Positions 34,101 through 40,500 are shown, counted from the stretch's first letter. The stretch is 64,000 nucleotides of DNA from Leptasterias polaris (GCA_037783415.1 JAZGTN010000163.1:1054001-1118000); one strand, 5' to 3'. The notes: generated by a model not told the origin, from the letters alone. Numbers and translations are program-made.

Positions 34101-36354
34101 ACATTGGGCATTCACCTGGTCACTTTTCTTTTCCTTAATCTTTTGAACAAATCAAATCAAAAGAAATAACAAAATTTAATAAATTAATGTTTAATTTACT
34201 TTTGTGCCATCCCTAAAAACTCACTTCCTTGATTGTTCATCAGATGGCGTCTTCTATAAGTGCGAACATTATAACCAACAACGGCCACAAGAAAGACTCA
34301 ATTGAACAGGTCCACCTTGTAGAGAATCGGGTTCTTCACCATGGCAACGGAAATGTTCAAAGTGTAGAGAAGACACAAGAGGGCGATACCCACTCACTCG
34401 TGCTGGACCTTGGCTCGGTCAGCTTCATCGACTGCGTTGGGATAAGTGCCCTCAAGAGTATCATCGCTGACTACGAGAAGATCGGGATCACCGTGGTGAT
34501 GGCCCACTGTAAAGGTAAGGCTAAAAGCCGTGTTTGAGACCATGGGAATTGTTCAGGCTTGGCTTTCTGATGAGAGCGCTCTAATTGTAAACAATTATTT
34601 TGTTGCATCCCCTTAAGGTGATCCCCTGGCTGCTGTTCCCCGTAAACTTGGGTGTGATCACTGGCTACACAGCAGTTAAAGGTTGTATGACTTTTGACTG
34701 GCACCCCGAACAAATATATTGACAAAATAGGGAGACCACCACCATAGGGCTAGATACATTGTAGCTCAGTTGGTGGACCGCAGGCCTGTTAATCCGGAGG
34801 TTGTTGGTTCAAATCCTGGTTCAATTTGTCCTTGTTGTACCCAAATCAAATTATTTTGTAACCATTTTTTGTTTAATTATAATTTGTTTTGTAGAAAACG
34901 TGCGTGAGACGTTACTGCGGAGTGGATTCATGAAACAAGTCGGGTTAGATCGAATGTTTGTTACTTTACATGATGCAATCCAGCAGATTTCTCACGATCT
35001 AGAAGGACATTCAGCAAATAAGGTACATGTACTTGAAGGCATAAAACAATCTGCTGTACAATTTAGCAAGTTTTGGGAATAGACACCATGTACATAAGAC
35101 TTACTCTATGAGTTTTAACAACTCAGTGTTTCGATTAGACTATGCTCTTGATTGTCTTCTTCTGGCTGTCTGTACGATAAGACAGTTAAAATCTGCAGAC
35201 AATCGGAGCATATTTTATCCTGGATTTTATCCTGCAGGATAAAGACTATTGTTTTACTCATTTCGAGTATTGTGTGGATTTTTTTCTTGCAGGTTTCAGA
35301 AAGCACTGGGATTCAGTGGGATTCAGTGCTTGTTACACTATATAGCAGATGTTAAATTAATTGGTAATAAAATCTGCTCTAGATTGTCCCACTTGAGTAA
35401 AACAAAATAATTGTTTTAAAACATATATTAATGAAGTACCCATTGCTAAAATAAAGGACTTGAACTACCTCTAGCTACCGAACAATCTTGGAGGTCTAGT
35501 GGTAAGGCACCTGCTGTAAGGCACCTGCTGGTGTGCGTTCGAATCCCACCCATGATATATGCGGTTTGTTTTTTAATAGGACGTGGGGAAAGTACCGAGT
35601 ATACAGAGCTTTACACACATCGGTAAAAACCAAGTTATATTATTTTGCTGTATGGGTAAAGCCAAAATGATATTCTTTATTCTCATGCAACTTATTTATC
35701 AATTAAGGCAAAATTTGCTATTAATGCAAGCTGTTTTAAAGCCTACATGTACTTCAAAAGAGCCATTATCTCAGTATGTAGAATAGCTTTCTTTCCAATC
35801 ACTGCTTTGCGAGGTACAATATGACCGTTTATATCTTTTCTAAAACATCTTTTTCATTTCATTTTAGAATTCTAGATATTTAAGCATTGTTGTTTGTAAT
35901 TTTTTTGTTCATTTCTGTACGTTGTATGTTTTTCCTTTTGTTCTGTCCACAGGCTGATTACTACAAGCCTCAACTTATTAAATCAGCTTTCATACTGTTT
36001 TCTTTCTTTGCTTTTTCAAGCCCATAATAACTCAGCCTATTCTGTTTATTAATATTACCATGTACATCGTATCACCTTTTTATGACAGTATGGAAATAAA
36101 TGTAAACTTAATTGAATTGTATTCAACAAGCTGAAAGTAAGGGCTTTTTGTTTGTTTCTTTAACTAGTTTATTTATTTTGAAGTTAATTTGGTCTCATGT
36201 TTTGTTGTCTTTGTTCCCACAGTTTGCCCTTGAACACATTCCAGAGGGAGGTGATGCTTCTTGTGAAACCATGGATCTTTGTAACCATGGCAACATTGCT
36301 GAGTCTGACCAACTCCATGTAGAGATGAACTCGATGACTGTGACACTATTATGA
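1049..36354 (+). CDS. SLC26 family anion transporter (prestin/SLC26A6-like), 14 exons, 5' end outside window
   Basis: SLC26 proteins are 14-helix plasma-membrane anion exchangers or channels (chloride, bicarbonate, sulfate, oxalate) with a cytoplasmic STAS domain; vertebrate SLC26A5 is the motor prestin. Joining fourteen GT-AG exons gives one continuous frame of 2,039 nt (~678 aa plus stop), so perhaps 50-100 N-terminal residues are missing upstream. Visible family hallmarks in order: GTSRHISVG (exon 1), [13 protein letters not shown] (exon 3), the helix-10 SLSRSLLQE with the Ser-Arg pair matching the anion-site Ser398/Arg399 of mammalian prestin (exon 7), [10 protein letters not shown] (exon 10), and a STAS domain (exons 11-13) with a Lys/Arg-rich insert and [13 protein letters not shown]. 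The protein ends in Thr-Leu-Leu, a class I PDZ-ligand pattern. Which vertebrate paralogue is closest cannot be told by eye; SLC26A5/A6 is the best guess. An antisense GPCR gene sits in intron 5. Confidence 0.95.
1160..4480. other. SLC26 intron 1
   Basis: No gene seen. A dispersed repeat occupies about 3837-4040; a diverged copy lies at about 19165-19375. A 102-codon frame at 2866-3174 has no motif. The remainder is AT-rich unique-looking sequence. Confidence 0.5.
3837..4040 (+). repeat. Dispersed repeat, copy 1 (partner at 19165-19375)
   Basis: Shares words such as GGACCAGTTAGCTTGT and GGTGTTTTAACTAGCAT, in the same order, with 19165-19375. Family not recognised. Confidence 0.6.
4481..4626 (+). 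CDS. SLC26 exon 2
   Basis: The acceptor is ...TTCACAG at 4480 and the donor GTAAGG is at 4627. It completes the split glycine codon and ends in phase 0. The peptide runs from [19 protein letters not shown] to [11 protein letters not shown]: helix 3, whose N-terminus helps form the anion site in this family, a polar loop, and the start of helix 4. Confidence 0.93.
4985..5212 (+). repeat. Dispersed repeat (partner at 37060-37215)
   Basis: Shares the ordered words TTTTTGTACAGAGAATTTT, TTTGACCTTT and ACAGACC with 37060-37215. Unknown family. Confidence 0.5.
5812..6180 (+). repeat. Degenerate tandem repeat of TTGCATTTGGCAGTCAA-type units
   Basis: Variants of TGTTGCATTTGGCAG or TTGCATTTTGTTGTATTTGG recur about ten times at irregular spacing inside intron 2. 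Confidence 0.7.
6783..6947 (+). CDS. SLC26 exon 3
   Basis: The exon has 55 whole codons between a polypyrimidine-TAG acceptor and a GTGAGA donor. It encodes [20 protein letters not shown] and [20 protein letters not shown], a conserved SLC26/SulP block around helices 4-5. A TTAA-flanked MITE begins 30 bp past the donor. Confidence 0.94.
6977..7418. mobile_element. TTAA-flanked MITE, diverged relative of the 28-37 kb family
   Basis: Flanked by TTAA at 6973-6976 and 7419-7422. Ends are AGGTATAGGGTCAT and ATGACCCTACCT, inverted with one gap. The interior retains the order GCTGTTGGTAGTGTAAAC, TTTTGAGAAAGGATTC, AAGTAAC seen in the shorter 0.35-kb elements, in the same orientation as copies 2 and 3. 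Confidence 0.75.
8095..8345 (+). repeat. Degenerate tRNA-derived SINE
   Basis: An A-box-like GTGGTCGAGTGG at about 8107 and a decayed B box (AAGTTAGAATCCC) precede GTTTTTATAGCGCATTGG. It lies in intron 3. Confidence 0.5.
8346..10324. other. Intron 3 stretch without gene
   Basis: AT-rich, with no coding signal. A tandem duplication of about 62 bp lies at 10020-10142, built around TATAAAAT/AATAAAAT and GGACTTTGGGTACTAGACAC. The compositional change near 9900 suggests the edge of an unidentified repeat. Confidence 0.4.
10325..10741 (+). repeat. tRNA-Leu-derived SINE, near full length
   Basis: The head GTCGTGGCCGAGTGGTTAAG (A box) with CTCAAGC (Leu CAA-type anticodon loop) and GGTTCGAATCCC (B box) forms a tRNA-like 5' region. 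A unique body follows, then the tail GCGCTATATAAGACTTC ending in (ATT)n, a common SINE tail in marine invertebrates. The insertion sits just ahead of exon 4. Confidence 0.85.
10812..10964 (+). CDS. SLC26 exon 4
   Basis: The exon is 51 codons, phase 0 at both ends, with acceptor CTACAG and donor GTAAGT at 10965. It encodes [20 protein letters not shown], then a hydrophobic helix and a Lys-rich loop before IPLELFS. The NVS sequon is visible. Hydrophobic pattern and position match membrane helices 6-7 of the family. Confidence 0.92.
11052..11210 (+). repeat. Truncated copy of the tRNA-Leu SINE
   Basis: Contains the head words CGAACTCAAGCTCA, CCAGTCGTGACACTTGTGTC and GCAAGACACTT of the 10325 element, with deletions. 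Confidence 0.7.
11558..12155. mobile_element. Possible MITE nested in the hAT-like element
   Basis: Bounded by perfect 16-bp inverted repeats GCATAACGGAACATAG and CTATGTTCCGTTATGC. The second copy of the host element, at about 42476-42485, lacks this interval, reading CCAAATGTCGTAAAAT across the site. No clear target duplication is present. Confidence 0.6.
12074..12106. repeat. Perfect 14-bp hairpin
   Basis: TGTGTGCGTGCACA, five-base loop, then its exact complement TGTGCACGCACACA, near the right end of the nested element. Confidence 0.8.
13160..13330 (+). repeat. Body fragment of the tRNA-Leu SINE
   Basis: Shares TGTCCTTGAGCAAGATACTT and AAAGAACCCAGAACACTTATC with the body of the SINE at 10325-10741. 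The head is missing. Confidence 0.65.
13500..13750. repeat. Head-to-head tRNA-Asn-like foldback repeat
   Basis: The left end carries a reverse-complement tRNA-like block (13525-13595). The right end has a forward, decayed one (GGATAGCTTAGTAGAGTGCC). The outer ends GGGTTAAAC and ATTCAACCC are inverted. Confidence 0.6.
13828..13910 (+). CDS. SLC26 exon 5
   Basis: An 83-nt exon, acceptor TTTTCAG and donor GTAGGT at 13911. It encodes a short hydrophobic stretch, then NVVGEIPTG, the extracellular-loop motif preceding the GLP segment in SLC26 proteins. It ends two bases into a glycine codon completed in exon 6 across the 11.5-kb intron. Confidence 0.9.
14632..15420. mobile_element. hAT-like non-autonomous element
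   Basis: Perfect 8-bp target duplication GTAGCTGG at 14624-14631 and 15421-15428. Ends are CAGGGGCGTCGAT and ATCGACGCCCTTG, inverted with one mismatch. The 789-bp interior is AT-rich with a G run at about 15381-15395 and no transposase frame. Confidence 0.85.
15478..15560 (+). repeat. tRNA-Asn-like SINE fragment
   Basis: Decayed tRNA-like block starting GGGGCTAGATGGCTAAGTTC and ending CCCACTCTAGTCATTTTT, related to the repeat at 13500-13750. Confidence 0.55.
15604..16284. mobile_element. TIR element, 5'-truncated copy (partner 51976-52685)
   Basis: Collinear with 52012-52685 over about 670 bp at roughly 90% or more by eye. Only the right inverted end, GCGCGAGACTTGCACAGTCT, is present; the left is lost. 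Confidence 0.75.
16505..16529. repeat. Poly-G run
   Basis: A run of more than 20 G, likely of variable length. It may be a sequencing or assembly weak spot. Similar runs lie at about 15381-15395 and 38839-38859. Confidence 0.7.
17063..17221. repeat. Near-perfect 159-bp palindrome (foldback MITE)
   Basis: The arms start GGTCGATTTCACCAAACTCT and end with its complement ...GAAATCGACC, with a few bases between them. Each arm carries repeats of TAGGACTAGTCCTA, itself palindromic. The DNA or its transcript can form a very long hairpin. Confidence 0.85.
18684..18848. mobile_element. Foldback MITE of the TTTCACAAAG-end type
   Basis: Starts CCCTGGACTCAATTTTACAT and ends CTTTGTGAAATCCAGTCCTG, inverted. 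The inner words CTATGGTAATACTGA and CATCTTAAGATGA recur at 29475-29624 in opposite orientation. Confidence 0.65.
19165..19375 (+). repeat. Dispersed repeat, copy 2 (partner at 3837-4040)
   Basis: The diverged second copy, ending just downstream of the GPCR's poly(A) signal. Confidence 0.6.
19381..19386 (-). terminator. Poly(A) signal candidate for the GPCR
   Basis: TTTATT on + is AATAAA on the receptor's strand, 44 bp beyond its stop codon. Its distance and strand fit a short 3' UTR. Confidence 0.5.
19430..20791 (-). CDS. Rhodopsin-family (class A) GPCR with DNY and CNLP motifs, intronless, orphan
   Basis: Intact 453-aa single-exon seven-helix receptor in SLC26 intron 5, antisense to it. 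Conserved anchors: N40 (1.50), SLSCADL with D69 (2.50), C96 (3.25) and C180 for the extracellular disulfide, W149 (4.50), P202 (5.50), NPFLY at 420-424. An NVS sequon sits at residue 7. Intracellular loop 3 is very long (about 213-362), Ser/Gln-rich and polar. Helix 2 and the GHWPLG loop look like monoamine or muscarinic receptors, but position 3.32 is Ser103, not the amine-binding Asp. The G-protein switch DRY is D120-N121-Y122 and CWxP is C382-N383-L384-P385. The first ATG of the frame is used; a downstream AATAAA lies 44 bp past the stop. The ligand is unknown; a divergent amine-like orphan is the fairest call. Confidence 0.92.
   Translation of the reverse strand: MESTSFNVSSGGNEVVKPVSLKVMLTTLLAVITAVAILGNAMTIAAFILERSLRRKARNLWIISLSCADLIIGLMVWPLLTIDTGFGHWPLGEAGCKFRLFFSNIGITVGIASITAISIDNYLLMSREYAKYLSIQAHGKTARSIMFSWIGMIMYSFAELVLWDIQPFAKHEGLDFDQECISPVKKNPVTSVLTFALFLFIPLVIMTVCSVRFLILLRRRLEKSQRTPTLVKRDQQYSDSEEPSHQQSSPDQNTKSANAGIPVHVSKLQTSEEMSKPLPKSTNYLLVPQAKFKVERIGTSAEEIQTSQGSRSPTRRNQKETELDREQRMSSSYSPTISRKEQSHSLKDLFRVKVLGNDRRFHQRYIRPTITLVVLLSVFAVCNLPYFIFTAVVSSFGCVCDEDSMRVMLSQLVFVNSFLNPFLYVATNRKLRKFFMTRLLGNCRKKRSLCSIK
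20850..24990. other. Intron 5 upstream of the GPCR
   Basis: The presumed promoter and 5' UTR side of the antisense receptor. No TATA box or second exon can be assigned. The rest is AT-rich with no coding signal. CTTTTTCTTAGCA-type MITE ends occur near 24930 (GCAGCTCTATGAAAATGGGC). Confidence 0.4.
24994..25262. repeat. Head-to-head tRNA-Asn-like foldback repeat
   Basis: A reverse tRNA-like block at 25018-25085 and a forward one at 25187-25250 (ATAGCTTAGTTGGTAGAGCG) face each other. The spacer contains TTGGTCAATATCTTTGTGCG, shared with 13600-13640. It ends about 100 bp before exon 6. Confidence 0.65.
25369..25516 (+). CDS. SLC26 exon 6
   Basis: The acceptor is TATTCCAG at 25368 and the donor GTAAAC follows 25516. 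It completes the glycine codon from exon 5, then encodes [20 protein letters not shown] followed by the helix ending [11 protein letters not shown], the conserved cytoplasmic segment before helix 10. Confidence 0.94.
25640..25910. repeat. SINE-body repeat with facing ACCGATGTGTA-type ends
   Basis: ACCAATGTGTACTAAGCACT and TACACATCGGTGT are inverted about 75 bp apart around 25770-25890. The same unit recurs at 27140-27275 and 27480-27545. It belongs to the tRNA-derived repeat at 27384. Confidence 0.5.
26640..26945 (+). pseudogene. LINE reverse-transcriptase C-terminal remnant (CR1/L2-like)
   Basis: A frame at 26666-26935 contains [12 protein letters not shown] then a motif ending [10 protein letters not shown], the pattern closing many CR1/L2-type ORF2 proteins (LWNSLP...FK..). 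The catalytic domain is missing. A second 3' end of the same family lies at 32330-32560. Confidence 0.6.
27384..27545 (+). repeat. tRNA-derived SINE
   Basis: The head has GGTCAAGTGGTTGGACATCT (A box) and GGGTTCGAATCCC (B box). A body with ACTGAGTATACAGTGCTTAA and ACACATCGGTGTAAGGG follows. It ends just before exon 7. Confidence 0.75.
27581..27694 (+). CDS. SLC26 exon 7 (anion-site helix 10)
   Basis: The exon has 38 codons, acceptor CTGTACAG, donor GTGCGT. It encodes [20 protein letters not shown] followed by [17 protein letters not shown]. The Ser-Arg pair in SLSRS lines up with Ser398 and Arg399 of mammalian prestin, which help form the chloride site. Both are kept, so substrate binding is probably intact. 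Confidence 0.95.
27956..28193. repeat. Head-to-head tRNA-Asn-like foldback repeat
   Basis: The ends GTTGAACAAAGAAAAA and TTTTTCTTTGTTCAAC are perfect inverted repeats. A forward tRNA-like block lies at 28108-28165 and a partial reverse one at the left. The middle has GGCACCCCTGAACAAATATA, shared with 34700. Confidence 0.7.
28310..28677 (+). mobile_element. TTAA-flanked MITE, copy 1
   Basis: Flanked by TTAA at 28306-28309 and 28678-28681. The ends AGGCACTG and CAGTGCCT extend into ACGTTTGGTAATT / AATTACCAAACGTGT inverted repeats. 368 bp, no coding capacity. TTAA duplication points to a piggyBac- or Kolobok-type transposase supplied in trans. Confidence 0.88.
28831..28908 (+). CDS. SLC26 exon 8
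   Basis: A 26-codon exon, acceptor CTTGCAG, donor GTATGT. It encodes [20 protein letters not shown] then FYSLPK, matching helix 11 and the short Leu-Pro turn conserved in SLC26. Its length is a multiple of three. Confidence 0.93.
29475..29624. mobile_element. Foldback MITE of the TTTCACAAAG-end type
   Basis: The ends GGGTCGATTTCACAAAGCAC and CTTTGTGAAATCGAGCCC are inverted. Related to 18684-18848 and, at its tips, to the palindrome at 17063. Confidence 0.75.
30213..30308 (+). CDS. SLC26 exon 9
   Basis: A 32-codon exon, acceptor CTTACAG, donor GTAAGT. It encodes [20 protein letters not shown] then [12 protein letters not shown], matching helix 12 and the conserved LWKxSKID-type cytoplasmic loop of SLC26 proteins. 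Confidence 0.94.
30481..30823 (-). mobile_element. TTAA-flanked MITE, copy 2 (inverted)
   Basis: Flanked by TTAA at 30477-30480 and 30824-30827. Same family as copy 1 in opposite orientation, in intron 9. 343 bp. Confidence 0.88.
30977..31153 (+). CDS. SLC26 exon 10 (last helices and STAS linker)
   Basis: A 59-codon exon, acceptor TTATAG, donor GTACGT. It carries [20 protein letters not shown], the VIVRTQKP turn, and [17 protein letters not shown], the near-invariant linker from the final membrane helix to the STAS domain. Confidence 0.95.
31266..31870. other. SLC26 intron 10 remainder
   Basis: Noncoding. The part at 31440-31560 (TTCCAGAGTTTGGGAGCGGA) looks like a dispersed-repeat fragment, family not identified. 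Confidence 0.35.
31888..32124 (+). CDS. SLC26 exon 11 (start of STAS domain)
   Basis: A 79-codon exon, acceptor TCCACAG, donor GTGAGG. It starts [20 protein letters not shown], the first STAS strand and helix. It ends in a highly basic, predicted helical stretch rich in Lys, Arg and Ala (about 32010-32100), the variable STAS insert. Confidence 0.94.
32330..32815 (+). pseudogene. LINE 3' end (CR1/L2-like), frameshifted
   Basis: Translating about 32360-32470 across frames gives [20 protein letters not shown] text parallel to the copy at 26640. A 3' tail with TTGCACCTTGTCACTCACAC and ending AATAAATAAAGG follows. Confidence 0.5.
33010..33366 (-). mobile_element. TTAA-flanked MITE, copy 3 (inverted)
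   Basis: Flanked by TTAA at 33006-33009 and 33367-33370, in intron 11. Same orientation as copy 2. Confidence 0.88.
33371..34243. other. SLC26 intron 11, 3' part
   Basis: AT-rich, no coding signal and no repeat recognised. Ends in the exon 12 acceptor. Confidence 0.4.
34244..34514 (+). CDS. SLC26 exon 12 (STAS core)
   Basis: The acceptor is TTCATCAG and the donor GTAAGG is at 34515. The first half is the low-complexity end of the STAS insert. The second half holds [20 protein letters not shown], the signature STAS strand-helix, then [10 protein letters not shown]. The exon ends on the first base of a Glu codon. Confidence 0.94.
34600..34845. repeat. tRNA-Asn-like repeat
   Basis: Forward block GTAGCTCAGTTGGTGGACCG ... 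GGTTCAAATCCTGGTTCAAT at 34758-34830, preceded by the spacer GGCACCCCGAACAAATATAT of the foldback family. The left end is truncated. Confidence 0.65.
34895..35022 (+). CDS. SLC26 exon 13 (end of STAS)
   Basis: The acceptor is TTTTGTAG and the donor GTACAT. It completes the Glu codon and encodes [20 protein letters not shown], then [10 protein letters not shown], the last STAS strand and helix. It ends in phase 0. Confidence 0.94.
35478..35640 (+). repeat. tRNA-derived SINE with duplicated head segment
   Basis: GGAGGTCTAGTGGTAAGGCA (A-box side) and GCGTTCGAATCCC (B box) flank a duplicated GTAAGGCACCTGCTG. The body matches the SINE at 27384 (ACCGAGTATACAG, CACATCGGT). Confidence 0.7.
36223..36354 (+). 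CDS. SLC26 exon 14, C-terminal tail and stop
   Basis: The acceptor is TTCCCACAG and the TGA stop is at 36352-36354. It encodes a 43-residue acidic tail starting [20 protein letters not shown] and ending MTVTLL. The Thr-Leu-Leu end fits the class I PDZ-ligand pattern. Sequence conservation is low apart from the start, as usual for SLC26 tails. An ATG at 36247 is internal. Confidence 0.88.
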   Translation, partial: FALEHIPEGGDASCETMDLCNHGNIAESDQLHVEMNSMTVTLL

Positions 36355-36511
36355 ATTGGTACGTTATTCTGAGGTACGGCAAGTCTCATTACTTCTAGAG
36401 CTGTAATGAAGACAGTGTTGAACTTCGTTTTAGACATGTCTGCATGGAATGGAATTATGGTGGTGCCCGAAAACTTGACATGGAGGGTGCTCAATTTATT
36501 TAGAATATAAA

Positions 36512-36879
36512 AGGCACTGAACACGTTTGGTAATTGTCGAAGACCAGTATTCTCACTTGGTGTATACCAACATATGCATAAAATAACAAACCTGTGAAAA
36601 TTTGGGCTCAATTGGTCATCGAATTTGCAAGAGAATAATGAAAGAAAAAACACCCTTGTTGCATTACTTTGTGTGCTTTCAGATGCATAATAAAAGGCTT
36701 CGGCAAGAAGTTTTTTATTATTTGAGTGAGAAATTACCTCTTTCTCAAAAACTACGTTACTTCAGAGGGAGCCGTTTCTCACAATGTTTTATACTATCAA
36801 CAGCTCTCCATTGCTCGTTACCAAGTAAGTTTTTATGCTAACAATTATTTTGAGTAATTACCAAAAGTGTCCAGTGCCT
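36512..36879 (+). mobile_element. MITE copy 4 in the SLC26 3' UTR
   Basis: Same family and orientation as copy 1. Right flank TTAA (36880-36883), left flank altered to TAAA. It starts 158 bp after the SLC26 stop codon and holds an internal AATAAA at 36689. Confidence 0.85.
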
Positions 36880-37059
36880 TTAAGAGAATTAGTTAAAGGA
36901 CTGGAATTTCAAGAGGGGCTCTTAGGTAAATTTTTGGTTTTGTGATTCACTTATTTTCCAATAGATAGAGTCCTCAAGATGGAGGACAATTTAGAAGACT
37001 CTACCCTCCCATTAAAACTATGTAAAATGCCACTGTGTTTGGTCTTTTTTTTGGTAAGT

Positions 37060-37215
37060 GCAATTTTTGTACAGAGAATTTTCAGTACATTCCTGAATTT
37101 TGATGATATTTGATTAAAACAGCATTGGATTTGACCTTTTGACTGGCGCAAAAAAAATTCTTTGTGTTGCACAGACCTATTTGTTCTTGATGTTCGAGGA
37201 CATTTTACCCCTGAA
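37060..37215 (+). repeat. Dispersed repeat (partner at 4985-5212)
   Basis: The diverged second copy, in the presumed 3' UTR or just past the SLC26 gene. Confidence 0.5.
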
Positions 37216-37494
37216 GTTCGAGACTTGTCATCTTTGTGGGCGTGTTCGACTCCTACTGTCCGATGAAAACATGTTGAATGTTGATTGCGTATTCCAAAAC
37301 CAAATTCACTGTCTTCCTTTTTTTTTGTCCATGTCTGAAACTGAACCTTCGTTCGTTGTCTTCTATTCCCATTGTGTCTATGGTGGGTTTCAGAACCAGA
37401 TGTTTCTGTAGATTCCTTGGTCCTATGACAACAAAAAAACACCAAAACAACAACCACCATTTGCTTTTTCGGGATTTTCTGGCTTGTTTATTTC

Positions 37495-37500
37495 AATAAA
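37495..37500 (+). terminator. Candidate poly(A) signal of the SLC26 gene
   Basis: A canonical AATAAA, 1.14 kb past the stop codon. Another AATAAA at 36689-36694 lies inside a MITE in the presumed 3' UTR and could give a shorter transcript. Neither can be confirmed without transcript ends. Confidence 0.35.
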
Positions 37501-40500
37501 ATGTCATTGCTCCTCACCGATTTTCCTTCAGGTGCACAAATTAGATGCTGGAGATTTTTTTCTAAGTAAAAGAAAATAATCAAGTTTGATTTATTTTTTA
37601 ATTGTAAGAAATTGGACATAAAATTGAATCCTTGATAATCTCTAATTTTTTTTATTTAATGGAAAGGAGTTATACATTAATGGGCTTATAACATTAACAT
37701 TTTGTATACTGAAGAAATAATAATAATAAAATTTAATTAAATTACTGTATAAAGTCTTTCCAAAGAGTAGGCCTATTCAACATTGAAGTCTCCTTCTCAG
37801 TGAGTGCAATTATTAGGAGGAAGTGGTCGAAAAAAGACAGATATTTAAGTTTAATTTTTAATTTCATTCATAGTTAATTTCAGTTTCTTAATGAGATGGT
37901 GCTACATCTTTTTGTTTTAACTAAAGATTTTAATAAATCTACGCATCCTAATACCAACTTTGTGCCACACCTTTAACAGTAGGACTTTAATTAATAAACT
38001 TATTTGTAATTGTTGTTTGAAGGAGGCTTTTTTAAAATCCACGTCATCTTGAAAAGCTTGCACTTCAAAATGTATATTTAAATAAAAAACAGCTGATAAT
38101 AGAGAACTGATATAGCAAAAACTTAATTCATTCCGATTTTATATATTCATTCCAGTGTAGTTTTTGCCAAGCCTTGATGCAGGGCAAACACAAAATAATG
38201 CCAACACAACATCAATTAAAAATCGAGTTAACCTGTCATTTAACCTTGCAAAAACACCAATACAGATTGTAAATTGCTAAAACTAAAGCTGAGTTTAATT
38301 TCATGTGCCTTTCTTATGTGCAATCCTGCATTTGTGTAAAGCAATATACTATGTGGAATAAAAATGTTCAAACACTTACCAGACTTGCTAGGACTATTTT
38401 AGGCCAAGGTGATTGAATGGTGTGTTAGAGTTTTATTGTAAATTAAATTGTGTCTTTTAAAAATATCGACTCCCACCCCAAAAATAAAATATATTTTATT
38501 TTGATACTGCGTAATTATATTAAATAAATGTAAAGCAGTGTTATATATATTACAATCATTCATAAATGTGTATTCTTTGTTTTCCATGCAACTCTGATAT
38601 GGACGAAACGCTATCAGTGTAAAATCTGGATGACTGCAAACATATTTCTCATATATTTTATTTTGATTTTACTGTATGAGTACATACCATTCAGGTCTGG
38701 GAACATTTACCGTGGAAGAGAAATGGTTCATCCTGGTGTTTCCGGTTCAAACAAATATGGCTTATTTGATTTGTCGCTTTTGGGCCCACTTGTTGGTCCG
38801 TTAAACATAATACTTCTAATATATAATTGTAAATAAAATGGGGGGGGGGGGGGGGGGGGCAATTACACACTGCCAAAAGATCCACACTTTTGAAGGGTAT
38901 GTATCGGAAATGGAGGTTTTTTCTTCTTATTTCGTCTCTCTCTCTCTCTCTCTATTTTTGTTTAAGGATGAAATTAAGTTTTTATTTATTTGATTTTTAA
39001 TTAATATGCAAATATTATTCTTTACTATTTGGAAATTACATCTCAATACACCTTGTACACTGTTCGAAATATAAAGAACTATTACAATAAAAGTAATTAC
39101 TTGTGTAGTAAACTATTGCCGTGATTTGTGCATACATTGTTGTGTTCGTAACTTAAGCCCAACAGTAGATTAACGAAAATTCTAAAATATACACAAGTCT
39201 GAACAACTTCAACTTATTTTTAAAAAGCTTGGATTTGAATGTTCAAGTTTGCTGTCATTCAGACCTGTTTGGGCCCAGTGATGGTCATGAGGATTTGTTG
39301 GGTTTTTTTCTAGGGGGAAAGTGTTTTGTGTGGTTTGTAGAACAGCAAGAGTATCCGGGAGGACGGGTCTTTCCCATCATCAGCGTTTAGCAGGCGAGGC
39401 TGCCCGAATCCGTCACAGTCGAGCTGGGCCCACTTTCATAGAAAATGTTGCTTAACGATTTTCTGCTAAGCAAAAATGAGCAGGATGCCAGCCACTATAG
39501 GTATATGTGACGTGGTATTTTCTGATAACCTTATTTTTGGTCAGCATATTTTCCGTTGTGCTTAGCTACTTTTTGTGCTCTATGAAATTGGGCTCTGTAT
39601 TGTAGGCGATGCTAAACTCAAATGCTACACAGACTCTTCTTGATGTGCCACACTTGGCGGTCAATATTATTTAGGTAAGAGCACCGGAGGCTGGATCTAT
39701 ACAGGGTGGTGCAAAAAGAAGGAAACCCACTTTTTACGGCAATTTTCACAAACTATAGGGCCTACTTTTTTTTGGGGGGGGGGGGAATATTTCAAAAATT
39801 CAATATAATTTAAAAATATTTGTATTGATCTTTGAAAGAAGATGCTGTTTCAAAACTAAAAACATACAAAACTTTCGCATCTGCTACGGACACATGCACA
39901 AAATACAATCATTTAGCATGCAAAATGGACAGTTTGTGTTCACGGCTAATGGACGTAAAATGATGTTGAACTACCGACAATCATTTTTAAATTTTTAGTT
40001 CCCGACATTATTTCATGCCTTTTAGCTGTACAAACAATGTGCTGATAACTAACAAGCTGATAACTTGTATAAAATCTATAAAAATAATATAGGCCTATAT
40101 GTACATTTCGGGTCAAATCGGCCCCAAATCGCACCTACAGTTCCAGTCATATATCGTAGTGTCCCCGGCCCCCAATCAATTTTGGCTCTGTTTGCGCGGT
40201 CTGCACTCTGCTGGGGCTATAACAACATTGAGCGGGGGCGGGAGGGTATTTTTCAATTTGTTTTGTCACGTTTCCCAAGCATTTGGCCCGGATAGCCTAC
40301 CTTTAATTAAAAAAACTCCGTCTCGCAGCAAAAGCAACCAATAAGCACTCGCCCACCCCTCATATCACCTGTCAAATGACTTTATTTAGAGTGAAGGGAA
40401 ATGGCCAATACAATTGAGTGATGACATAGATAGAGTTGTCACTGACGAGTGGGGGAAAATAACTGACCGTTTCAGAGCGAAATTTGAAACATGACGTAAT

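Noticed and set aside
36195..36653. 152-aa minus ORF over SLC26 exon 14
   Set aside because: Overlaps the exon antisense and runs into a MITE; no motif.
36951..37460. 169-aa minus ORF in the 3' region
   Set aside because: Lys/Arg/Thr-rich composition with no recognisable domain. It overlaps a dispersed repeat. Considered chance.
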